A stretch of 23,441 nt of DNA, taken from assembly GCF_035989305.1 (NCBI RefSeq), contig NZ_CP108517.1, positions 1 to 23,441 of the forward strand. The letters are read 5' to 3'. The DNA is from Streptomyces sp. NBC_01233 (GTDB lineage Bacteria; Actinomycetota; Actinomycetes; Streptomycetales; Streptomycetaceae). Below are positions 1 through 5,718 of this stretch, piece by piece; the first letter of the stretch is position 1, and each line of letters opens with the position of its first letter. The notes beneath the pieces were generated by a model. That model did no database searches. It was not told the origin of the DNA and saw only the letters and a list, made by a program, of their open reading frames with translations. The position numbers and the translations under genes are program-made.

Positions 1-309
1 GCGCTTCGCTTACTTGGCACCTCGCCCCTGGCGCGCTGCGCTTGCCGGGGAGGACCGCCCTTGACGGGCGGTCCGCCGGCGGCCCCGAGGGGCCGCACGG
101 CAGGCGCGGACGGCCGCGCCGGGGTGGCTGAGGCCCAGGGGCACCGTGCCCGCGCGCGGCCCTGAGGGCCGCGTGGCGGGACGGCGACAACGGTTGCTGT
201 CGCGGGCCCTGGCACCAGCCCCGCCCCGCAAGCGGTGCGGATAAGGGCGGGTGATACGACTGGTGGACCAGTCGCCAATTGGCGACTGGGCACGGTCGAG
301 GGGGAGCGG
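1..309. other. Candidate oriT / mobilization leader region (copy 1)
   Basis: Non-coding, very G+C-rich DNA before mobC with a series of inverted repeats: arms of 9 bp at 52-74 (loop TTGAC), 8 bp at 79-96 (loop GA), 6 bp at 139-151, 8 bp at 155-173 (loop TGA) and 6 bp at 184-203, then a 22-bp perfect palindrome at 268-289. Plasmid transfer origins are typically inverted-repeat-rich and lie beside the relaxosome genes, so position and structure fit oriT. I cannot match a known nick sequence with confidence. On the circle this region continues leftward into 16837-17015. Confidence 0.5.
268..289. promoter_or_regulatory. 22-bp perfect palindrome upstream of mobC
   Basis: The half-site CCAGTCGCCAA is followed directly by its exact reverse complement. 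A shorter inverted repeat, ACTGGT-GG-ACCAGT at 259-272, overlaps its left side. The palindrome ends 20 bp before the mobC ATG, where an operator or relaxosome accessory site would sit. MobC-type proteins carry ribbon-helix-helix DNA-binding domains, so MobC autoregulation or oriT recognition is a reasonable inference. Copy 2 is at 17284-17305. Confidence 0.6.
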
Positions 310-699
310 ATGGCACGGGGTACGCCGGGATCGAAGCGCCAGCACACGGTGTCGGTGCGGCTGAACAACGCCGAGCGGAAGCGGTGGGACGAGGCCCGCG
401 TAGAGTCCGGCCGCCGCGAGCTGGGCGCGTGGGTCCGGGCGGTGGTCGAGGACCGCCTCGCCGACGTCGGCGACGGCCAGGCGCCGGGCACCGAGCGAAG
501 GCCGGCCCCGCTGGACCCGGTGACGCAGGCCGCGTACGACGAGCTGTGCCGGATCGGCGCCAACCTGAACCAGCTGGTGAGGTACTCCCACCAGGACGGC
601 AGGCTGCACCCCGCCATCGAGGCCGCCCTGTTCGAGGTCGGGAACGCAGCCCTCGCGATCCGGGGGATCGAGCCCATGGACCCTGCGGACCCCGAGTGA
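310..699 (+). CDS. mobC: MobC-like relaxosome accessory protein
   Basis: A 129-residue protein predicted to bind oriT and help the relaxase open the DNA for nicking. Residues 11-50 have the spacing of a ribbon-helix-helix fold: a basic beta-strand (HTVSVRLNNAERKRW) followed by two helices. Residues 80-93 (CRIGANLNQLVRYS) match the IGxNLNQ signature of the MobC family. I chose the ATG at 310 because GAGGGGGAG lies about 5 nt upstream; an in-frame GTG at 235 has no ribosome site and would run through the palindrome. The stop codon overlaps the GTG of the relaxase gene by four bases, so the two are probably translationally coupled. Family-level confidence is good; the nick site is not known. Confidence 0.82.
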   Translation: MARGTPGSKRQHTVSVRLNNAERKRWDEARVESGRRELGAWVRAVVEDRLADVGDGQAPGTERRPAPLDPVTQAAYDELCRIGANLNQLVRYSHQDGRLHPAIEAALFEVGNAALAIRGIEPMDPADPE

Positions 700-2663
700 T
701 CGCCAACATCACCAAGGGCCGGAAGGCCGTCGGCGCCCTGGTCTACGACTTCGGCCCCGGCCGGAGGGACGAGCACATCAACCCCCGGTTGATCGCGGGC
801 AACGTCACCGGCACCCCGCTCCAGGTCGCGAGGGCGATCGACCACACCGCCCGCCAGCGCCCCGAGATCAAGTCGCCGATCTGGAGGACCTCCCTCTCGT
901 TGCCGGACGAGGACGGCATCCTGCCCGACGGCCAGTGGGCCGACATCGCCGCGGCGTTCGTCGCCGACATGGGGTTCGCCGGCGCCCCGTGGGTCGCCGT
1001 ACGCCACGGCGACGACCACATCCACCTCACGGTGTCCCGCGTCGCCTGGGACGGGCAGCTGCTCACCGACCGGTGGGACTACCGCCGCGCCCGCCAGGCC
1101 GCTGACCGCCTCGAAGAGGAGCACGGCCTGGTCCGCGCCGCCGACCGCTTCCGTGCCGAGGGGCCGCAGGTCCGCAACAACGAGCTGGAGGCCGCCCACC
1201 GGCGCGGCCGGGGCCTGGACGGCCCGCCGCCCGAGCGCGAGGAGCTCCGCCGGATCGTCCGCGAGGTCCGCGACGCCTCCCGCGGCCTCGGTCGCGAGGC
1301 GTTCGAGAGCGGACTGGAGGACGCCGGGGTGTCCTTCCGCGCCAACGTCTCGCCCAGCACCGGCCGGATGAACGGCTACAGCTTCACCCTGGCCGGGTGG
1401 GTCGACGGCTCCGACGAGCCGGTGTGGGTCGCCGCCTCGAAGGTCGCCCGCGACCTGCGGTGGGCCGACCTCGGCCCGGTCCTCGGCGACGGCCCCGCCA
1501 CGCCCCGGATCCCCGACCCGCGCATCGAGTTCGCGGTCGCGCCCGCAGCCGCTCCCGCGACGTCGACCGGCCTGCAGAACGGCCCGACGCGCGAGGAGCT
1601 CGCCGCGGCCGCCGAGCGCGGCGCCGAGATCCTGCGCCAGGGCCAGGCCGAGCGCGGCGTCGTCCCCGTGCCGCAGCAGGAGCAGCCGGCGGTCGCCCGG
1701 TCCACCGACCCGGCCGCCGCCCTCCTCGCGCACTACCGGGCCAAGGCCGCCGGGCAGCCGCTCCCCGCCGAACCGGTCCCGGCCGCGCCCGCGCCGATCC
1801 CGGCCTGGACGGACAAGAAGCGCCGGCCCCACGGGAAGATGAGCAACGACGGTCTGGCCGCCGCCATCAAACGGCGCGAGAAGGAGCTCACCACCCTCGC
1901 CCGGTCCAAGGCCCAGGCGAAGGAGGAGATCCGTACCGGCGACGCCATCGTCACCGGGCAGGTCACCGGTCCGAACGTCCAGGAGCTCCACCAGCGCCTG
2001 GCCCGCCTGGAGAAGGCGGAGCCGCACATCACCGCTCTGCGGGACGCGTTGCGCACGGCGAAGGCCGCCGAGAAGGCCGCCGACGAGGCCCGCACCGTGT
2101 GGCGGGAGGCCAACGGCCGCAAGGACATGAGCCGGTGGGCGCTCTGGAAGATGGACACCAGCCGCAGCCAGGAGGAGACCCGGGCCCAGCAGGCCGGCGA
2201 CGCGATCCACGAGAACGTCGACACCGCCCAGCAGGCCCGCAGCGCGGCGTCCAAGGCCGCCGAGCTCGCGCGGAAGGAGACCGGCGTGCCCGACCCCGCC
2301 GGGGAGCTCACCCTGCTCCGCGAGGGCTGGACCAAGTTCGTCGGCGACGCCCACGACCGCGACCAGGTCCACGGCAAGGCCCAGAGGTACAACGGCCGCA
2401 CCAGCGCCGAGCGCATCGACGTCTCGATCGCCAAGGTGGAGAAGCGCGTCGAGGAGCTCCGCCAGGAGCAGGCCCTGCGCAAGACGATGCCCAAGAGCCA
2501 GCGCGAGAACGAGGGCAAGGCCCGGTCCGCCGCCGCCCGCGCCGCGCTCCCGAAGGCGAGGAGGCCGACCACCGCCCGCAAGCTCGCGGCGGCGTACGAG
2601 AGGCCCGCGCACCTGCGCCAGCCGCCCCCGCCGAACCCGAGCCGGGGTCAAGGACTGGGGTGA
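696..2663 (+). CDS. Relaxase / mobilization nuclease (MobA/VirD2-like)
   Basis: A 655-residue relaxase predicted to cut one strand at oriT, stay bound to the 5' end and lead DNA into the recipient. The N-terminus has the actinobacterial pattern KGRKAVGALVYDFGPGRRDEH (residues 7-27), where Tyr17 is a candidate catalytic tyrosine. RHGDDHIHLTVSRV at 103-116 is the metal-binding histidine motif, with His104, His108 and His110. A Pro/Ala-rich linker follows, then from about residue 380 a long charged helical region that is probably coiled coil. The GTG start overlaps the mobC stop (GTGA). No coupling protein or type IV secretion gene is present, so transfer would need help from elsewhere. Confidence 0.85.
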   Translation: MIANITKGRKAVGALVYDFGPGRRDEHINPRLIAGNVTGTPLQVARAIDHTARQRPEIKSPIWRTSLSLPDEDGILPDGQWADIAAAFVADMGFAGAPWVAVRHGDDHIHLTVSRVAWDGQLLTDRWDYRRARQAADRLEEEHGLVRAADRFRAEGPQVRNNELEAAHRRGRGLDGPPPEREELRRIVREVRDASRGLGREAFESGLEDAGVSFRANVSPSTGRMNGYSFTLAGWVDGSDEPVWVAASKVARDLRWADLGPVLGDGPATPRIPDPRIEFAVAPAAAPATSTGLQNGPTREELAAAAERGAEILRQGQAERGVVPVPQQEQPAVARSTDPAAALLAHYRAKAAGQPLPAEPVPAAPAPIPAWTDKKRRPHGKMSNDGLAAAIKRREKELTTLARSKAQAKEEIRTGDAIVTGQVTGPNVQELHQRLARLEKAEPHITALRDALRTAKAAEKAADEARTVWREANGRKDMSRWALWKMDTSRSQEETRAQQAGDAIHENVDTAQQARSAASKAAELARKETGVPDPAGELTLLREGWTKFVGDAHDRDQVHGKAQRYNGRTSAERIDVSIAKVEKRVEELRQEQALRKTMPKSQRENEGKARSAAARAALPKARRPTTARKLAAAYERPAHLRQPPPPNPSRGQGLG

Positions 2664-2820
2664 CGACCGGTGGGTGCTGGGGGCCTTCGCCGGCCCCCAG
2701 ACCCCCGCTTAGGTCGGTATCGACCGGCGCGGACAGGTCTCGTCGTACCGCGGCGCCGTTCGCGCCGGACGACACCGCCCACCTGTCCCCGTGGCTCGGG
2801 CCGGATCGGCGGCTGTCCGC

Positions 2821-2904
2821 AAGGCGCCGATCAGGGCGCCTGCCAGGGCGTCTTGCAGGGCGCTCACCAGGGCGCCCGCACGGGCGCTTTGCAGGGCGCC
2901 TCAC
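2821..2904. repeat. Seven tandem 12-bp repeats, consensus AGGGCGCY+4
   Basis: Seven consecutive 12-bp units begin with AGGGCG or a one-base variant: AAGGCGCC, AGGGCGCC, AGGGCGTC, AGGGCGCT, AGGGCGCC, CGGGCGCT and AGGGCGCC, each followed by four variable bases. An iteron-like protein-binding array is the simplest reading. The 12-bp period would also allow a four-residue protein repeat, but the frame has no start signal. Copy 2 is at 19837-19920. Confidence 0.75.
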
Positions 2905-2959
2905 CAGCCGGCGGACGGGGGTCCTGGTCAAGGGGGGGTGACCTGCGCTTTCTGGTCCC

Positions 2960-3191
2960 GGTCGAGGGGCCGCAGCACGGCGACTACTTCCCCACGGCAC
3001 CCTGTCGGCCTGGTCGCCGGGGCAGCTTGCCTTACAACTGGCCCCACAACTTGCCGCACAACTGGCCCGTCAACTTGCCCCACAACTTGCTCTCCAACTT
3101 GCCTCACCGGCCCCCGGCGGACCGCCCAACCACCAGGTCAGACCGCATGGTCGAGGGGTCCGGAGCGCGCCGACTACTTCCCTACGACACC
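2960..3191. repeat. Imperfect 42/43-bp direct repeat flanking the CAACTTGCC array
   Basis: Copies at 2960-3001 and 3149-3191 share GGTCGAGGGG at the left, CGACTACTTCC in the middle and a closely similar right end (CCACGGCACC and CTACGACACC). They bracket the 3020-3103 array on both sides, so array and flanks probably form one functional unit. The right copy is also found at 20165-20207 and the left at 19976-20017. Confidence 0.7.
3020..3103. repeat. Seven tandem 12-bp repeats, consensus NNNCAACTTGCC
   Basis: Seven units: GGGCAGCTTGCC, TTACAACTGGCC, CCACAACTTGCC, GCACAACTGGCC, CGTCAACTTGCC, CCACAACTTGCT and CTCCAACTTGCC. The first three bases vary freely while CAACTTGCC is kept, which is how DNA-binding iterons look. 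The array has the same unit length and number as the one at 2821-2904. The same 9-mer CAACTTGCC occurs alone at 10094-10102. Copy 2 is at 20036-20119. Confidence 0.8.
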
Positions 3192-3485
3192 TCCGGCGAC
3201 GTCGAGCCGCCCGGCCCGAGGACCCGCCGGCCCCGCGGCTGGACCACCGCCTGGTCCTCGCCGACGACGTCCACCAGGACGTCACCCCCACCCCGTTCGG
3301 CGGGCAGCAGCCGCTGCACGGTGTGGTCGGACGAGGCGGTCGGCGACGTCGCCGGACCGAGGCCGAGAGGCCGACGTGTGGTGCTCATACGAAGAGTCTG
3401 ACGGGCCCGACAAGTTGAGAATGCCTAGGTGTGACTTTGTAGCAAGTTTTGTAGCAGCCGCCGGAATGCAAGAGGTGTGCCCGTA

Positions 3486-3547
3486 TTGATCTTGATCGGG
3501 GGAGCCCTCGCGTGTGCACGCGGGTGCACGTGCACGCGTGCACGCGT
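3486..3547. other. Candidate double-strand origin (ATCTTGAT) beside a Z-DNA-prone tract
   Basis: A tandem TTGATC TTGATC at 3486-3497 contains ATCTTGAT (3489-3496), the core of the nick sequence of pC194/pUB110-type rolling-circle plasmids. The Rep here belongs to that broad family. Immediately downstream, 3509-3522 and 3524-3547 alternate purine and pyrimidine without a break and include the perfect palindrome GTGCACGTGCAC. Origins often sit beside easily unwound or structured DNA. The match is only eight bases and lies some kilobases from rep, so this is a hypothesis. Copy 2 is at 20502-20563. Confidence 0.35.
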
Positions 3548-3611
3548 TGGGAGTCGGCCACCGGGTCGTGATGCATAGGTGTGGGGGATCGTGCAGCGTC
3601 CACGTACGTGA

Positions 3612-3790
3612 AGTCGGTGACGTACGCGCGGCAGAGATGACGTACACGGCGAGGCAGGCCGGGGTGGACGACATCGAGCACCAGGAGGTGGGAGTCGTCC
3701 ACCTCGGCGAAGCCGCGCCGGTAGGCTCGTTGGTGGGGCAGGACGCGCCTGCCCGAGCCGCCGTCACCGACTCCCACGCAGTCGGTGACG
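3612..3790. repeat. Three copies of AGTCGGTGACG, two forming an inverted repeat
   Basis: AGTCGGTGACG occurs at 3612-3622 and 3780-3790, and inverted at 3762-3772. The last two form an 11-bp perfect stem with a 7-nt loop, about 120 bp before the 206-aa gene. No T tract follows, so an operator or structural site is more likely than a terminator. TGACGTAC also repeats at 3618 and 3638, and CACGTACGTG at 3601-3610 is a 10-bp palindrome. Confidence 0.6.
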
Positions 3791-3911
3791 CCGTCCGGCC
3801 AAGGTCCCCCGGGCCGCGCGCTGAACCTCCACCGTGATGCCGACGACGTGCTGCGCCCGTCCTCCCGTCCGGCGGCGAGTGCGTGGGCCGTGCCGCCGAT
3901 CGGAGAACCCC

Positions 3912-4532
3912 GTGCCCAAGCACGACAGCCGCCGCAAGGCGGAGATCCGCGCCCACATGGAGCGCACCGGCCTGCCGTACGCGGCGGCCGCGGCCGCCGT
4001 CGAGGCGAAGGCCGGTGCCAGCTCCGCGCCGTACGACCCCGAGTGGGATGGTGGCCGCGACCGGCCCGTCCCGTACCCGGACGTCGAGAGGCGCATCAAC
4101 GAGGCCGGCGACGCGATCGACCACGAGACCAAAGTGCACCGCGATGGTGGGCAGGACGACCCCTACCGGCGGGCCGCAGCCTTCGAGGCCCGGTCCATGG
4201 CCTGGTTGGAACTGGCCGCCCACGCCGAGGGCAGCAACTTCCACGCCGCGTGCATGCTCGCCTCGTTCCACGACCAGGAGACCGCCGCCCGCATCCGGTT
4301 CGAGCACCGCATCCCCACCCTGTTCCCGAAGACGATGGCCGCGCAGGCTGGCCTCCAGTGCTGCGAGTGGTGCGGCAGGCCCTGGCAGGCCGACCCCGAG
4401 GGGGCGTGCGACCACTGCCCGCGCCTGATGTGGGGCCCAGCTCCCCGCAGCGCCGACCAGGCCCGCACCAGCCCGGCCCCGATCCCCGTCACGCGCGAGC
4501 AGATGCGGCCGGCGCCCGCGTACGACGACTGA
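3912..4532 (+). CDS. Hypothetical protein with C-terminal Cys cluster
   Basis: A 206-residue protein I do not recognise. Residues 8-31 (RRKAEIRAHMERTGLPYAAAAAAV) are basic and helical, like short N-terminal segments common in Streptomyces plasmid proteins. The C-terminal part has Cys150, Cys151 and Cys154, then Cys166 and Cys169, in a CxxC...CxxC layout that could bind zinc. The middle is acidic and probably helical. I chose the GTG at 3912 because GGAGAA lies about 6 nt upstream; the frame is open from 3834 but without a ribosome site. A nucleic-acid-binding role is possible but unproven. It is the first gene after the repeat-rich block. Confidence 0.7.
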   Translation: MPKHDSRRKAEIRAHMERTGLPYAAAAAAVEAKAGASSAPYDPEWDGGRDRPVPYPDVERRINEAGDAIDHETKVHRDGGQDDPYRRAAAFEARSMAWLELAAHAEGSNFHAACMLASFHDQETAARIRFEHRIPTLFPKTMAAQAGLQCCEWCGRPWQADPEGACDHCPRLMWGPAPRSADQARTSPAPIPVTREQMRPAPAYDD

Positions 4533-4549
4533 CCCACACCGCCCGGGGC

Positions 4550-4573
4550 GGACGACGTCGAGCACCAGGACGT
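4550..4573. repeat. 24-bp dispersed repeat, GACGACRTCGAGCACCAGG core
   Basis: This 24-mer matches 3666-3689 at 22 of 24 positions, and a shorter relative (GACGACGTC CACCAGGACGTC) lies near 3262-3285. All copies are in non-coding DNA around the 206-aa gene, in the same orientation. The role is unknown; shared regulatory sites or remnants of an old duplication are both possible. Confidence 0.5.
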
Positions 4574-4603
4574 CGCCCAGCCCCGGGCGTTCGCGCAGGT
4601 GGG

Positions 4604-4669
4604 ACCGAAACCGCCACATGGTGCACCCCCCTTCCCACCGAAACCGCCAACCGGTGCACCCCCTCCTCC
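4604..4669. repeat. Tandem 33-bp repeat upstream of the 202-aa gene
   Basis: Two head-to-tail 33-bp units, 4604-4636 and 4637-4669, share ACCGAAACCGCCA, then three variable bases, then GGTGCACCCCC. Each includes the 8-bp palindrome GGTGCACC. The array ends 36 bp before the ATG at 4706 and would cover the -35 region of a leaderless promoter, so it is a good operator candidate. Copy 2 is at 21620-21685. Confidence 0.65.
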
Positions 4670-4692
4670 TGCGCCCCGGCCAGCCGGCCGCG

Positions 4693-4706
4693 TACGGTCG
4701 TCGGCA
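4693..4706 (+). promoter_or_regulatory. Probable leaderless promoter -10 (TACGGT)
   Basis: TACGGT at 4693-4698 fits the actinobacterial TANNNT -10 consensus and ends 7 nt before the ATG at 4706, so transcription would begin at or next to the start codon. No Shine-Dalgarno sequence lies between them, as expected for a leaderless message. I see no clear -35 box; the 33-bp repeats occupy that region. Confidence 0.5.
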
Positions 4707-5314
4707 TGCCGAAGTACGAGAGCCCGCGGAACCCGGCGGGCGCCCGCGTCTGCCAGTTCTGCCACGAGCACACCGTGCGCGAGTCCCTCGGGACCAAGCC
4801 CGTCATCTACTGCTCCGCCGCCTGCAAGCAGGCCGCGTACGCCGCGCGCAAGCTCCGGAAGGCGGTCGAGGCCGCCGTCGAAGCCGAGCGCAAGGCAGCC
4901 GCAAAGTCAGTGACTTTGGGCGCGGAGCGTCGCCCGGACGGCCCAGCAAAGTCAGAGACTTTCCCTAGCAAAGTCACTGACTTTGTAGGGGAGGAGTCGC
5001 AGGTCAGCGCCCCAACGTCACTGACTTTGCCCCTCGATCCTGCGCCCCCGGCCCCGGCCATTCCCGCGCCGGCGCGGTCCGAGGCCGCGCAGGAGGCGTT
5101 CACGGCGGCCGCCGCGGCGAAGTCGCCCCGCCGACGCGGTGCCACCCCGGCCTCGCCGCCTCAGCCGGCGGAGCCTTCGCCGCACGGACGCGCGGGCGGG
5201 GACCACGCCGGGTGGATGGCCGCGTTCAACCGGCTGACGCCGTCCCAGCCCGAGCAGCAGCCGGGACTGTTCGAGGTGCAGGCCGAGGTCGAGGCGGACG
5301 ACGAGAGCCTGTAG
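4706..5314 (+). CDS. Small Cys4 zinc-finger protein, DNA-binding candidate
   Basis: A 202-residue protein. The N-terminus has Cys16-x2-Cys19 and Cys36-x3-Cys40 in the setting VCQFCHE...VIYCSAACKQAAYAARK, a short treble-clef-like finger seen in many actinobacterial proteins of the YCSxACRQ type. A basic helix follows (residues 41-66). The rest is low-complexity Ala/Pro-rich sequence ending in an acidic tail. The ATG at 4706 is preceded by a -10-like TACGGT and no ribosome site. Four 15-bp palindromes lie inside codons 67-108. The finger suggests nucleic-acid binding, and the protein could bind its own gene, but that is inference. Confidence 0.72.
   Translation: MPKYESPRNPAGARVCQFCHEHTVRESLGTKPVIYCSAACKQAAYAARKLRKAVEAAVEAERKAAAKSVTLGAERRPDGPAKSETFPSKVTDFVGEESQVSAPTSLTLPLDPAPPAPAIPAPARSEAAQEAFTAAAAAKSPRRRGATPASPPQPAEPSPHGRAGGDHAGWMAAFNRLTPSQPEQQPGLFEVQAEVEADDESL
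4903..5028. repeat. Four 15-bp palindromes (AAAGTCANTGACTTT) inside a coding sequence
   Basis: Sites at 4903-4917 (AAAGTCAGTGACTTT), 4948-4962 (one mismatch at AGAGAC), 4970-4984 (AAAGTCACTGACTTT) and 5014-5028 (one mismatch at the left). Centres are 45, 22 and 44 bp apart, close to multiples of two helical turns. They fall in different reading phases and encode KSVTL, KSETF, KVTDF and TSLTL, so it is the DNA or RNA and not the peptide that is conserved. TGACTTTGTAG of the third site recurs at 3432-3442. Copy 2 is at 21919-22044. Confidence 0.75.
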
Positions 5315-5657
5315 CCCAGCCGCGACGGCGGGTCGTGGTCCCGCTCAGCCACGACGAGACGTGTCACGAGCGGAGCGAGATGGACGGCCCCGGCCACATC
5401 GCGGCAGCTGCCAGCTCCCCGCCAGCCACGGCATCAGCGTCCGTGCGCCTCACGCGCCCGCATCCGTGACGGCGGGGGAACGGCGCCCAGCCCAACTCAG
5501 GCCGGAATTACGGCATACCGGACAGCAGCCGGGCACCCCTCCCCCGCCGCTGGCCGTCTTTTCCCAGCCCAGTGCGCCCGCAGCCGCCGTCCCAGCCGGC
5601 CACGCATGCCATGTGACGGTAGGCGCCCCACAGACGGCCTGAGGGGCCGATACGACG
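5315..5657. other. Non-coding interval between convergent genes
   Basis: No supported gene. An inverted repeat TCGTGG/CCACGA at 5333-5354 (10-nt loop) lies just after the 202-aa gene and may end its transcript. The rest shows weak codon pattern and no ribosome sites; I see nothing else definite in it. Confidence 0.5.
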
Positions 5658-5683
5658 AAGGCCCACCCCGCAGGGTGGGCCTT
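5658..5683. terminator. Terminator hairpin after the GntR gene
   Basis: AAGGCCCACCC, loop CGCA, GGGTGGGCCTT: an 11-bp perfect stem with a tetraloop. It lies 36 bp past the stop of the leftward repressor gene and between convergent transcripts. The A/T ends of the arms give a short U stretch in either direction, so it probably works both ways. Copy 2 is at 22674-22699. Confidence 0.85.
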
Positions 5684-5718
5684 GACCTTGAGCAGCGACT
5701 TGCAGGTGGGGGCAGGGA

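Larger units (their letters stand above)
2664..3911. other. 1.2-kb non-coding cis-acting region
   Basis: No convincing gene lies between the relaxase and the 206-aa protein: open frames here have no ribosome site, recognisable domain or normal codon pattern. Instead the block is packed with repeats: a seven-unit 12-bp array (2821-2904), a second seven-unit 12-bp array (3020-3103) flanked by a 42/43-bp direct repeat, an A+T-richer stretch near 3400-3500, a purine-pyrimidine alternating tract (3509-3547), and repeated 11-, 13- and 24-mers between 3421 and 3790. This organisation suggests a replication, transfer or partition locus. Copy 2 spans 19680-20927. Confidence 0.6.

Noticed and set aside
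279..695. N-terminal extension of the relaxase frame upstream of GTG 696
   Set aside because: It overlaps mobC completely in another frame and its translation is low-complexity Gly/Arg/Pro; the GTG at 696 with stop overlap is the natural start.
2821..3103. CRISPR array
   Set aside because: Units are contiguous 12-mers without 25-40-bp unique spacers, and no cas genes are present.
2670..3401. Open frame of 243 codons across the 12-bp arrays
   Set aside because: No ribosome site, odd codon usage, and its repeats (QGAx, NLPH) are explained by 12-bp DNA repeats. A DNA-level function fits better.
3385..3777. Leftward 130-codon frame in the repeat block
   Set aside because: No ribosome site or domain; it crosses the alternating tract and the AGTCGGTGACG stem, and the composition looks non-coding.
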